A DNA stretch of 64,000 nt, taken from the NCBI RefSeq assembly GCF_900520355.1, contig NZ_LS999521.1, forward strand, positions 3,410,001 through 3,474,000, read 5' to 3'. Made by a program: the position numbers and the translations under genes. The DNA comes from Acinetobacter calcoaceticus (GTDB lineage Bacteria; Pseudomonadota; Gammaproteobacteria; Pseudomonadales; Moraxellaceae). A model generated the notes under the pieces. It did no database searches. It worked only from the letters and a program-made list of their open reading frames with translations, and was not told where the DNA came from. Shown piece by piece: positions 37,071 to 45,810 of the stretch (position 1 is its first letter; every line of letters starts with the position of its first letter).

Positions 37071-39050
37071 TTAATCCAGATCGATACCAAAACCTAAATT
37101 TACTGTAGGTGAACGGTTCCATTGCTTTTTGGCAAACGGCTGAGGTACTTGCCTATGAATCTTTGCCTGAACCAAATGTGTTGGAAGGTTATTTAGGAAA
37201 TAACTTTCGATTTTACGGCCTTGCTCGTCATAATTGTCTTCTGACCATGTATTGAGGTTTTGCTTGGTCAAAATTAATTCATTTTCTGCACGTGTTAATG
37301 CAACATACAATACGCGGCGCTCTTCCTCGACATCGTCAAAATCGCCCTGTGCTCTTGCATAAGGATATTGATTTGGCGATACATGAGGTACATAACAGAC
37401 TTTCTGCTCCGCACCTTTAGCTGAATGAATCGTAATTAAAGTGACTAAATCCTGATCAGCTGCTTTTTCAATTTCAGAAACTGAAATAGGTTCAAGCACA
37501 TATTCTTCAAGAAATTCGCCCAAAGATGCATGTTTGCGTGCAAGTTGTTTGACCAAATCAAAGTCTTTTAACCGACGTGACCAATCTTTAGTTTTATAAT
37601 TTTGTTCTAGCTGTTCACCTAAAGCATCAAGTGCTAAGCCAATACTTGCTTCAACATGCTGCTGTAATACATCTAGCTGTTTTAAAATTAAAATCGCTTG
37701 TAAGGGAACTTTTCCATGGCGCTCTAGACGCTTGCAGCGCTCCTCAACATCAGTAATTCCCATTAGCTCTTGAGCGAGCTTACTCGCTCCAACATCGCCA
37801 ATACCGTCCCACAAGGTTAAAAAACGCATCCAAGCTAAATCATCGTGAGGGTTACTCACAATCCTTAGTAGGCTAAGCACATCCTTCACATGTGCCGACT
37901 CAAGAAGTTTTACACCACCAATAAAACGATAAGGAATTTCAGCAGCAATAAAAGCCCCTTCCAAATAACGAGCGCTATAACCAGAACGGACTAAAACCAT
38001 ATGGTCATACCAGCCCGCACCTTGCTGATGCCGTGTAATTAAGTCTTGCGCAATCCAATTCGCCTCTTCGAACTCGTTACCAAACAAATGTAGCTGTGGC
38101 TTTTGGCCTTGACCACGATGTGCTTGTAACTGTTTTTGATAATCAATTGGGCTATTTGCTAATAACCAGTTTGATAAATCTAAAATTTCTTGAGTCGAGC
38201 GGTAATTTAAATCCAGTGTATGAATGACTGCGTCAGGTATCCGCTCTTTAAAAGAATGGATATTTTCAAAGTCTGCACCACGAAAGCCATAAATTGACTG
38301 CGCATCATCACCAACACAAAACAGCTTCACTTTACCAATTAACGGCTGCAATAAAGCCCATTGCAAAGGGTTGGTATCTTGCATTTCATCAACCAGCAGT
38401 GCCTGACAAAAACCTGCAACCCAGTTGGTGAGTGCTTCCGAGTTTTGTAAATGTACAGCCACAATCGACAAGATATCGTCGTAATCTAAAAAATTACGTT
38501 CTCTTTTTCGCTGCTCATAGGTTTTCATCAAATCTGCGATTTGAGTTTTATGCTCATATGCATCTGGAAGCTGTTTGATTAATGCTTCCGAAAGCTTTGT
38601 TTGAGTATTTCGAGCATAAGAATATAAATCACACAGCTCTGCGGCTTTAGGCAAAACATTATCTTTATCTTTGCCTCTTAATAAACGAAACATGAGCAAC
38701 TGATCATCGCGATCAATAATACTAAATTGATTTAACCCAAAAGCTTGTGGGTTACGGCGTAGTAAATACATACAAAAAGTATGAAAAGTTGAAGCTCGCA
38801 AACCTTTTGCTTGTGCTCCTACATGTTGCTCTACTCTTGCAACAATCTCACTCGCAGCACGTCGCGTAAAAGTTAAAATCTGAATTTGATTTGCTGGTAA
38901 GCCTTGATCAATTAAATAGGCTGCACGCGCAACAATCGTTTTAGTCTTGCCACAACCAGCACCCGCCAAAACTAAACAGTTCTGTGCGGAGGTAGTCGCT
39001 GCTTTTTTTTGCTGAGCATTTAGTTCATTAATTAATTTTGCAAGACTCAT
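37071..39050 (-). CDS. UvrD/Rep-type superfamily 1 DNA helicase
   Basis: A 659-residue 3'-5' helicase. The start ATG at 39050 gives MSLAKLINELNAQQKKAATT; the codons before it are not conserved-looking. The Q-motif region LNAQQKKAA is followed by Walker A LAGAGCGKTKTIVARAAYLI, motif Ia ILTFTRRAASEI, motif II LLVDEMQDTNPLQW (DEMQD), motif III VGDDAQSIYGFRGAD, motif IV LDLNYRSTQEIL, motif V TIHSAKGAEQKVCYVP and motif VI EERRVLYVALTRAENEL. It is shorter than UvrD and closer in size to Rep. Which repair or replication role it has is unclear. Confidence 0.88.
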   Translation of the reverse strand: MSLAKLINELNAQQKKAATTSAQNCLVLAGAGCGKTKTIVARAAYLIDQGLPANQIQILTFTRRAASEIVARVEQHVGAQAKGLRASTFHTFCMYLLRRNPQAFGLNQFSIIDRDDQLLMFRLLRGKDKDNVLPKAAELCDLYSYARNTQTKLSEALIKQLPDAYEHKTQIADLMKTYEQRKRERNFLDYDDILSIVAVHLQNSEALTNWVAGFCQALLVDEMQDTNPLQWALLQPLIGKVKLFCVGDDAQSIYGFRGADFENIHSFKERIPDAVIHTLDLNYRSTQEILDLSNWLLANSPIDYQKQLQAHRGQGQKPQLHLFGNEFEEANWIAQDLITRHQQGAGWYDHMVLVRSGYSARYLEGAFIAAEIPYRFIGGVKLLESAHVKDVLSLLRIVSNPHDDLAWMRFLTLWDGIGDVGASKLAQELMGITDVEERCKRLERHGKVPLQAILILKQLDVLQQHVEASIGLALDALGEQLEQNYKTKDWSRRLKDFDLVKQLARKHASLGEFLEEYVLEPISVSEIEKAADQDLVTLITIHSAKGAEQKVCYVPHVSPNQYPYARAQGDFDDVEEERRVLYVALTRAENELILTKQNLNTWSEDNYDEQGRKIESYFLNNLPTHLVQAKIHRQVPQPFAKKQWNRSPTVNLGFGIDLD

Positions 39051-39124
39051 AACACATATCGCTAACACACCAAGGCATAGTTTAGCAGACCCAGAACAGA
39101 GATGGACCTTAGGCTTTTAAAAAC

Positions 39125-39150
39125 AAAAAGAGCACTTAAAGTGCTCTTTG
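39125..39150 (-). terminator. Terminator downstream of the HdeD-like gene
   Basis: CAAAAAGAGCACT / AGTGCTCTTTG around a short loop, just past the stop of the next gene to the right. Confidence 0.8.
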
Positions 39151-39165
39151 ATTCGATATTGTTTT

Positions 39166-39741
39166 TTAAGATACTGTTTTTGAACTGGATGGAAGATGTT
39201 TGATAGCAGAAGCTAGACCAAGGAAATTAATTCCCTGAAATAAGATATCAACAGCAAGGAACATTCCCAGCACCCAAAAAGGTGAATCTTTAGAAACTAA
39301 AATTAAAATACCTGTAAATAGGGTGAGCAATCCTGAAAACAGGGTCCAGCCCCATCCGGTAATCGGCTTAAGTAAAATTGCATTTATAGTACGTATAGCC
39401 CCAGCAATAATCAGCGCTATCGATAATAGGCTTGTCAGCACCACTGCTGTGGTGACTGGGGTGGAAAATGCATAGTAACCAGCCATTAAATAGAGCACAC
39501 CAAAAATTGCCCATAACCATCGGCTTGCACCTTTAAAAACACTCATAGCCGCGACGAGATGTAACACACCTCCGACCATCATGAGTATTCCAAATAAAAA
39601 AACGACAGAAAAAGTCGCAAATGGCAATGAACTAAATAAAATCAGACCAAAACCAATAAGCACAAAACCTAATATCAAATACCATTTACGGTCAGCATGT
39701 AACTGATTACGTACCAAATCATTACCTACAGTTTTCATCAT
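39166..39741 (-). CDS. HdeD-family membrane protein (DUF308)
   Basis: A 191-residue inner-membrane protein with six predicted helices, at about 23-41, 46-66, 74-91, 97-118, 130-147 and 152-172. The order and the motif FGVLYLMAGYYAFSTPV match HdeD, a membrane protein tied to acid resistance in enteric bacteria. The companion hdeAB genes are absent here, so an acid role is uncertain. It stands alone between two terminators. Confidence 0.8.
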   Translation of the reverse strand: MMKTVGNDLVRNQLHADRKWYLILGFVLIGFGLILFSSLPFATFSVVFLFGILMMVGGVLHLVAAMSVFKGASRWLWAIFGVLYLMAGYYAFSTPVTTAVVLTSLLSIALIIAGAIRTINAILLKPITGWGWTLFSGLLTLFTGILILVSKDSPFWVLGMFLAVDILFQGINFLGLASAIKHLPSSSKTVS

Positions 39742-39844
39742 GGCTACTCTTATTATCAGGTATTAGAATTTCATCTACCCAACAATAGTGATGTACTTCA
39801 CACTTTTTGTCTGTATAAAATCTGCATCGTTTCTTAACAATTGA

Positions 39845-39870
39845 TGTGGATAAAGCAGTATTTATCCACA
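39845..39870. promoter_or_regulatory. Pair of inverted consensus DnaA boxes
   Basis: TGTGGATAA (39845-39853) and TTATCCACA (39862-39870) are both exact DnaA-box 9-mers in opposite orientation, 8 bp apart. They also form a 10-bp hairpin arm pair. They lie just past the stop codon of the putative metallopeptidase. No T run follows on the minus strand, so this is not a convincing terminator for that gene. Confidence 0.4.
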
Positions 39871-39873
39871 GTT

Positions 39874-40632
39874 TTATTTCACCCAGCCAATTTCTCGGGC
39901 AGTAGGTAAACCTATGATCGTTTCTTGTAAATTATTGGGCATTTTACTACTCTGCTCAGATAAGGCAGTGCGACCTCCCATAATTTCAGCTTGAGTTTGC
40001 GGATAAAGAGGAATTTTTTCTGGTTGAGCATAGCCTAGAGGATAAACCGGCTGTCCTGTTTTTAAATCATATTTGTCCTGTGCTCCAAAGCCATGTAATA
40101 ACTCATGAACAATCACGACCTGATTTTGTAAAGCTTGTGTTTTGGTCGCAAATAAATTAACACTACCAATACGACCTTTTTCTAAAGCAGTCGAATGGAT
40201 CAAGACTTTCTGATAATTTGGATCATAATAATTTAAGTAAAGTTTGAGTGAGGCTCCACTATCCTCGGGTTGTTGTTGTCGCCATGCATAAAAACGAAAC
40301 TTTAGGCTCCACCACATAACATGCAAGATATTGGCATTTTGAGGAACCTCAGGTGGTCGTTGCTGCAACTGTTGTCCTAAGCGAATTTCAAAGTTCCCTG
40401 ATTGCCCGCGATAATGCTGTGCCCACTCATTTAAATAGTTTCTGATTGCCCAAAAATTTTCGTTTTTTAACTGATGAATATAGCTCTGTGTTGATTGTAA
40501 ACCATCAGCATTCACTGGATGTAAAACGACTACAACTGTCTGATTCCAGTCTTGATTTTGATCTCGCCATGCCTGAACTGCCACAATCATTAAAATAATG
40601 AATAAGCATAAGACTCGAATGTTTTTCCACAT
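39874..40632 (-). CDS. Membrane-anchored putative zinc metallopeptidase
   Basis: A 252-residue protein with an uncleaved signal or anchor helix (about 6-21, RVLCLFIILMIVAVQAW) and a periplasmic domain. VVIVHELLHGFGAQDKYDL (about 168-186) contains HExxH (HELLH) followed by Gly-Phe-Gly and acidic residues, consistent with a zincin active site. No wider family was recognised. Shortly after, it has the segment YPLGYAQPEKIPLYPQTQAEIMGG, where the Glu or Met turn could complete the site. Activity is inferred from the motif only. Confidence 0.6.
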   Translation of the reverse strand: MWKNIRVLCLFIILMIVAVQAWRDQNQDWNQTVVVVLHPVNADGLQSTQSYIHQLKNENFWAIRNYLNEWAQHYRGQSGNFEIRLGQQLQQRPPEVPQNANILHVMWWSLKFRFYAWRQQQPEDSGASLKLYLNYYDPNYQKVLIHSTALEKGRIGSVNLFATKTQALQNQVVIVHELLHGFGAQDKYDLKTGQPVYPLGYAQPEKIPLYPQTQAEIMGGRTALSEQSSKMPNNLQETIIGLPTAREIGWVK

Positions 40633-40678
40633 TCTTGTTCCCCATAAAATTAAATTTTTCTTTTATTGTTTTAGACAT

Positions 40679-40707
40679 AAAAAATGCTAGCTGAGCTAGC
40701 ATTTTTT
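40679..40707 (-). terminator. Terminator downstream of topA
   Basis: AAAAAATGCTAGC / GCTAGCATTTTTT around a 3-base loop, 14 bp past the topA stop. Confidence 0.9.
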
Positions 40708-40720
40708 ATTGTGGACTTGT

Positions 40721-43357
40721 TTAGCCCTCAACCCATTTACCATCTTGATAAATCAGGCTCCATTTGGTTTGTTTACCTTCTGGTGTTTCTGAACCTACAT
40801 ATTGTGATTGATTCTTACGGCTGAATTTCACAACTGTTGGATTCCCTTCAGGATCTACATCTGGGGCTTGCAAAATAAATTGATATTTTGGATCAAGCTG
40901 AGCTGCAACGCTTCGTAGCTCTGCAACTTTTGGTGCACGTGTTTCACGAATTTTCGGGAATTTACTTGCTGCCAAAAATAGACCAGCCGCGCCATCACGT
41001 AACACAAAAAAGTCATCATGCTTCGCTGAGCGTAAATGCTCCATCTTGATTGGTTCTACACGCGGTGGTGCAGGTTGACCACTTTTCAAGACTTTACGGG
41101 TATTATCACAGCTCGTACAAGCGAAATATGGACCAAAACGTCCCGTCTTAAGTTGCATTTCGCCATCACATTTGTCACATGGAATGGTTGGGCCATCATA
41201 ACCCTTAATCTTAAACTCACCTTCTTCAAGCTCAAAGCCATCACAGTCTGGGTTGTTACCACATACATGCAACTTACGGCCACCATCAATCACATAGCTG
41301 TCCATGGCAGTGCCACATTTCTCACAGCGATGCTTTGACATCAAGTCTGCTGTTTCAGCACCATCATCATCAGATAGCGCAGCCAAAGACTCAACAGGTG
41401 TTAAGTTCAGTGTACCTTTACAACGTTCTTTAGGTGGCAAGTTATAGCCAGAACACCCTAGGAATACACCAGTTGTACCCGTACGAATCTGCATTGGACG
41501 TGAGCATTCAGGGCAATGTACTGCTGGTACTTCAACCGGTTGGTTACGGCGCATTCCCTGCTCACCCTGAGCATTGGTTAGGCGTTTCTTAAAGTCGCCA
41601 TAGAAAGTGTCTAGCAACTCTTTCCAGTTACGCTCACCTGTTGCGACCTTATCAAGCTGTCCTTCAAGATCTGCCGTAAAGGCATAGTTCATCAGGTTAT
41701 TAAAACTTTCATCCAGACGATCCGTCACAATCTCGCCCATTTTTTCGGCAAAAAGACGACGGTTTTCTAACTTAACGTAACCACGTTCTTGAATGGTAGA
41801 AATAATAGCTGCATAGGTCGAAGGACGGCCAATACTACGTTTTTCAAGCTCTTTAACTAAAGATGCTTCAGTAAAACGTGCAGGTGGTTTAGTAAAGTGC
41901 TGACTTGGATCGAGCTTTTCTAACTTTAAGATTTCACCTACTTTAATTGCAGGTAAAATAATATCGTCATCTGACTTATTCGCTCCGCGTACTTTAGTGA
42001 AGCCTTCAAATACAAGCGTACGGCCTTTCGCCTTTAACTCAACATTCGCTGCTTCAACAATCAAAGTAGAAGATAAATATTCTGCTGGTGTCATTTGACA
42101 CGCAACAAACTGACGCCAGATCAAATCATATAGACGTTGAGCATCACGCTCTACACCCGCAAGTTGATCACCAGTAAGCGCAACATTTGACGGACGAATC
42201 GCTTCATGGGCTTCTTGAGCACCCGCTTTGTTACCGTAGCGGTTTGGCTTTGCCGGTATATATTTTTCACCATATTGGCTTTCAATATGTGCACGGACCA
42301 TACTTACTGCATCATCACTCAAGAAAGTTGAGTCAGTACGCATATAGGTAATGAAACCCGCTTCATACAAACGCTGCGCCAACATCATGGTTTTCTTCAC
42401 AGAAAAACCTAAACGTGTACTTGCAGCTTGTTGCAAAGTTGAAGTGATATAAGGCGCGCTTGGATTAACCTTAGTCGGTTTATCTTCACGTTGTGCAACT
42501 TTATATTCAGCACCTTTTAAAACATCTAATAAAGCATCAGTTTCAGCTTTATTTTTTAGCTTTAATGTTTTTCCAGCCTGTTTAACCGCTTCAAGACGAA
42601 TATCATCTTTTTTAGAAACCGTATCTGCAAAAACTTGCCAATATTCTTCAGGAATAAATGCGCGAATTTCACGTTCACGTTCAACAACCAGTTTCACTGC
42701 AACAGACTGTACACGTCCAGCAGATAAACCACGGGCAATTTTTTCCCAAAGTAATGGCGAAACCATAAAGCCCACGACTCGGTCTAAGAAACGGCGTGCT
42801 TGCTGAGCATTTACGCGATTTAGATCTAGACGTGTTGGCTGTTTAAATGCTTCTTGAATGGCATTTTTAGTAATTTCGTTGAACACTACGCGGTGATAAC
42901 GACTGTCATCACCACCGATAACTTCTCTTAGGTGCCAAGCAATGGCTTCCCCTTCTCTATCCAAATCCGTTGCGAGATAGATCGCATCTGCATCTTTGGC
43001 AAGTTTCTTTAGTTCAGCAACGACATTTTCTTTACCTGGCAGAACTTCATAATGAGCTTCCCAGCCATGCTCTGGATCAACTCCCATACGGTTAACTAAA
43101 GCTTGACTAGCTTTTTGTTCTTTTTCGGCTTCAGAGAGTTTGGTCCGAGCAGCCGGCTTTTTCTCTGTTGATTTACTGCCGCCCGTTGGCAAGTCACGTA
43201 CATGACCTACAGAAGACTTTACAATGAACTGCGAACCCAAATATTTATTGATGGTTTTCGCTTTGGCAGGCGACTCCACAATCACTAAGGCACGTTTAGG
43301 TGCAGCAGGTGCAGTAGATGCTGTGCTTTGAGATGCAGAGCGCGAGGTATTCGCCAT
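40721..43357 (-). CDS. topA: DNA topoisomerase I
   Basis: Type IA topoisomerase that relaxes negative supercoils. The 878 residues match proteobacterial TopA. The TOPRIM domain holds [10 protein letters not shown] (25-34) and DLDREGEA (131-138). The active-site Tyr338 is in ITYMRTDS. The C-terminal third has zinc-ribbon repeats with paired cysteines ([27 protein letters not shown]). A Ser/Thr/Ala-rich N-terminal tail of about 20 residues precedes the fold. ATG at 43357. Confidence 0.97.
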   Translation of the reverse strand: MANTSRSASQSTASTAPAAPKRALVIVESPAKAKTINKYLGSQFIVKSSVGHVRDLPTGGSKSTEKKPAARTKLSEAEKEQKASQALVNRMGVDPEHGWEAHYEVLPGKENVVAELKKLAKDADAIYLATDLDREGEAIAWHLREVIGGDDSRYHRVVFNEITKNAIQEAFKQPTRLDLNRVNAQQARRFLDRVVGFMVSPLLWEKIARGLSAGRVQSVAVKLVVEREREIRAFIPEEYWQVFADTVSKKDDIRLEAVKQAGKTLKLKNKAETDALLDVLKGAEYKVAQREDKPTKVNPSAPYITSTLQQAASTRLGFSVKKTMMLAQRLYEAGFITYMRTDSTFLSDDAVSMVRAHIESQYGEKYIPAKPNRYGNKAGAQEAHEAIRPSNVALTGDQLAGVERDAQRLYDLIWRQFVACQMTPAEYLSSTLIVEAANVELKAKGRTLVFEGFTKVRGANKSDDDIILPAIKVGEILKLEKLDPSQHFTKPPARFTEASLVKELEKRSIGRPSTYAAIISTIQERGYVKLENRRLFAEKMGEIVTDRLDESFNNLMNYAFTADLEGQLDKVATGERNWKELLDTFYGDFKKRLTNAQGEQGMRRNQPVEVPAVHCPECSRPMQIRTGTTGVFLGCSGYNLPPKERCKGTLNLTPVESLAALSDDDGAETADLMSKHRCEKCGTAMDSYVIDGGRKLHVCGNNPDCDGFELEEGEFKIKGYDGPTIPCDKCDGEMQLKTGRFGPYFACTSCDNTRKVLKSGQPAPPRVEPIKMEHLRSAKHDDFFVLRDGAAGLFLAASKFPKIRETRAPKVAELRSVAAQLDPKYQFILQAPDVDPEGNPTVVKFSRKNQSQYVGSETPEGKQTKWSLIYQDGKWVEG

Positions 43358-43392
43358 ATAAAATGTTATTCCTATACCAATAAATTTAAAAA

Positions 43393-43842
43393 TCAGGCTG
43401 TAGCCAAGGCCAACAGATAAGCCTTCATCTCATCTAATTGTGTTGCTCTTAGGTCTGATTCCTCATCCCAATAAAGTCCTACACAGTTTGCCTGCATATC
43501 AATAGCATAAATCCCTTTTAATGCAATGGGAGAATCATTAAATTTCTCATCACCCTGAATTACTTTTAACTTGCCGTCTATAACGCGAGCACGCATTAAA
43601 GATAAACGGGCATCAGGAATCAATACACTATAATAAGCAACCATGCTGGCACGTTTTTCAGTCGCCATTGGAACATGTGTCCATTCAGGTGCAACAATTA
43701 CGCGTGGATGTAGCCCTATTTTGCGAGCTTTGTCACGCATAATACCAAGTGCCTTTTCACGAGGGCTCACTCTTAAACCAAAAATGGAGCCTAGTACGAA
43801 AAGAACAATGATAACGGTAACCCAAATTCCCATATTGTCCAT
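43393..43842 (-). CDS. Conserved single-span membrane protein of unknown function
   Basis: A 149-residue protein with one N-terminal membrane helix (about 5-23, [19 protein letters not shown]) and a soluble cytoplasmic domain beginning [24 protein letters not shown]. That juxtaposition, and its 35-bp spacing upstream of topA on the same strand, recur in related genomes as far as I recall. No domain was recognised. It may be co-transcribed with topA, which starts just downstream. ATG at 43842 or the second Met at 43833. Confidence 0.65.
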   Translation of the reverse strand: MDNMGIWVTVIIVLFVLGSIFGLRVSPREKALGIMRDKARKIGLHPRVIVAPEWTHVPMATEKRASMVAYYSVLIPDARLSLMRARVIDGKLKVIQGDEKFNDSPIALKGIYAIDMQANCVGLYWDEESDLRATQLDEMKAYLLALATA

Positions 43843-43989
43843 AGCAAAACCTATTAATCTCTTTTATTAGAGTTGCATAAGCTGACCAGAAAACGCAAGT
43901 TACATGATAAAAATAATGCCCAATAAGATAGCAAGGCCCAAAATATCGGCATTTCACAGTGCAAATTGTGTGAGTTTACTCAGATATAT

Positions 43990-44367
43990 TTAAGGATTCT
44001 GATTGCGATCAACAAGTGCCAATTTACCAAACTGATCAAGATGGGCATCTCCCCATGTTTTTAAAGCAAGAAGAATCTGCTCCAAACCCTGCCCTAAATC
44101 AGTTAAAGAATACTCAACCTTAGGTGGAACCTGAGGATAAACTTCTCGATGAATAATCCCGTCTTGTTCTAACTCACGTAGCTGATTAGTTAACATTCTT
44201 TGGGTAATGCTCGGAACGCGCTTTCGAATTTCATTGAATCGTAAAGTGCCTTCATTAAACAAATGCCAAAGAATGACGCATTTCCACTTTCCATCAATCA
44301 AACTAATGGCTGCCTCAACAGAACAACCTGGAAAGCAATCAAAACTAGAATGCCGTGCTTTTGCCAT
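43990..44367 (-). CDS. HxlR-family winged-helix regulator
   Basis: A 125-residue DNA-binding protein. The HxlR pattern is complete: Cys at CFPGCSVEAAISLIDGKWKCVILWHLFNEGTLRFNEIRKRVPSITQRMLTNQLRELEQDGII (about 11-75), then HREVYPQVPPKVEYSLTDLGQGLEQIL. The paired cysteines at 11 and 15 are a common redox- or electrophile-sensing site in this family. It is divergent from the quinone-oxidoreductase-like gene, a typical HxlR target (for example YodB/QorR systems), so it likely controls it in response to electrophiles (inference). Confidence 0.87.
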   Translation of the reverse strand: MAKARHSSFDCFPGCSVEAAISLIDGKWKCVILWHLFNEGTLRFNEIRKRVPSITQRMLTNQLRELEQDGIIHREVYPQVPPKVEYSLTDLGQGLEQILLALKTWGDAHLDQFGKLALVDRNQNP

Positions 44368-44466
44368 TTTACAGTATCCTTTTTGACACTATGAGCGTTA
44401 TTTGTCTGTAGTCACCAAATTTAAGCTTACGTTATGATCAAACTCTCAACAAGAGGAATCATAATT

Positions 44467-45477
44467 ATGAAAGCTGTGGCATATCAAAAAGCGGGTTCTA
44501 TTACATCGCCAGAGGCACTTATTGACGTCGAACTAGAGACACCTGTTACAGAGGGCTATGATCTACTGGTTCGCATACAAGCAATTTCAGTTAATCCAGT
44601 CGACACTAAAATTCGTAAGAATGTCAGTGCAGAGAATAATCAATGGAAAGTTCTTGGCTGGGATGCAGCAGGAGTGGTTGAAGCAATTGGAGATCAAGTT
44701 TCTCAATTTAAAGTTGGTGATTTAGTTTGGTATGCAGGTGCACTCAATCGTCAAGGGAGCAATAGTGAATTACAGTTGGTTGATGAACGCATCGTTGGTC
44801 ATAAACCGAAGTCTTTAGAACCTACCGAAGCGGCAGCTCTCCCTTTAACCGCAATTACGGCGTGGGAAATGTTATTTGATCGATTACAGGTCCCAAAGGC
44901 TGCCCCAAAAAATACTTCAATTTTAGTCATTGGCGGTGCTGGCGGAGTAGGTTCAATTACGATTCAACTTCTTAAACAATTGACTAATCTAACGATTATT
45001 ACAACGGCTTCACGATCAGAAACACAAGAATGGGTTAAGCAACTCGGTGCTGATTATGTGTTAGATCATCTTCAACCTTTAGCACCTCAAATAAAGCAAC
45101 TTGGTTTAAATGCACCTTTATACGTTTTTTCAACCACGCAAACAGATCAACATTTATCAGATATCGTAGAGTTGATTGCACCACAAGGCCATTTTGGACT
45201 GATTGATGATCCGGCACAGTTAGACATTAAACCTTTTAAATCTAAGTCCGTATCAGTTCACTGGGAGTTTATGTTTACTCGTTCTATGTATCAAACCCAA
45301 GACATGACTAAACAAAGTGAATTACTCAATGAGGTTGCAGAGCTTGTTGACGCAGGTAAAATCAAAACCACAGTTACGCAAACTTTAACCCCGATTAATG
45401 CACAAAACTTAAAGTTAGCTCACCAGCAAATTGAAAGTGGCACAACAAAAGGGAAGATCGTATTACATAGCTTTTAA
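44467..45477 (+). CDS. Zinc-type alcohol dehydrogenase-like quinone oxidoreductase
   Basis: A 336-residue medium-chain dehydrogenase/reductase. The ATG at 44467 (MKAVAYQKAG) has AAGAGGA about 12 bases upstream; the ORF's earlier codon is 11 residues before. The catalytic zinc ligands of true alcohol dehydrogenases are absent. AISVNPVDTKIR (about 35-46) is the quinone-oxidoreductase form, and the NADPH site is VIGGAGGVGSITIQLL. It probably reduces quinones or enones with NADPH. Divergent HxlR regulator upstream. Confidence 0.85.
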   Translation: MKAVAYQKAGSITSPEALIDVELETPVTEGYDLLVRIQAISVNPVDTKIRKNVSAENNQWKVLGWDAAGVVEAIGDQVSQFKVGDLVWYAGALNRQGSNSELQLVDERIVGHKPKSLEPTEAAALPLTAITAWEMLFDRLQVPKAAPKNTSILVIGGAGGVGSITIQLLKQLTNLTIITTASRSETQEWVKQLGADYVLDHLQPLAPQIKQLGLNAPLYVFSTTQTDQHLSDIVELIAPQGHFGLIDDPAQLDIKPFKSKSVSVHWEFMFTRSMYQTQDMTKQSELLNEVAELVDAGKIKTTVTQTLTPINAQNLKLAHQQIESGTTKGKIVLHSF

Positions 45478-45500
45478 GCTCAACTTACGACTAAACTCTA

Positions 45501-45536
45501 ATAAAATGGCAAGTATTGAACTTGCCATTTTATTAA
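45501..45536. terminator. Bidirectional terminator between the oxidoreductase and slyX
   Basis: AATAAAATGGCAAGT / ACTTGCCATTTTATT around a 5-base loop. Confidence 0.85.
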
Positions 45537-45778
45537 TAATGGGGCGGTTTATTGGTTGATGGATCAAAAGGAGCAATACCTTCGGATAAATCTGAAGATT
45601 CCACCCGTTGATAAAGAAATTGCATTTGTTTTTTTAAATCAGCTATTTCTTGGGTCTGAATAGCGAGTTGTTGATTTAATTCTTCAACTAAATCATCCAA
45701 AAATGTAATTCGCACTTGCAAATCTTCAATGGGTGCGGACAATGACGCTTGATCATCATGATATGGTGGTTTAGTCAT
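45533..45778 (-). CDS. slyX: SlyX-family protein
   Basis: An 81-residue protein, mostly one coiled coil (about 17-62, IEDLQVRITFLDDLVEELNQQLAIQTQEIADLKKQMQFLYQRV), which is the SlyX pattern, with a Pro-rich end that contains the usual PPHY C terminus (NKPPHY). The function of SlyX is unknown. It is divergent from uup. Confidence 0.88.
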   Translation of the reverse strand: MTKPPYHDDQASLSAPIEDLQVRITFLDDLVEELNQQLAIQTQEIADLKKQMQFLYQRVESSDLSEGIAPFDPSTNKPPHY

Positions 45779-45810
45779 TTAAATCCTCATTTGAGATTCT
45801 GGAAAACATT

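Noticed and set aside
39845..39870. Terminator of the putative metallopeptidase gene
   Set aside because: The hairpin has no T run on that strand; the exact DnaA-box match was considered the better description.
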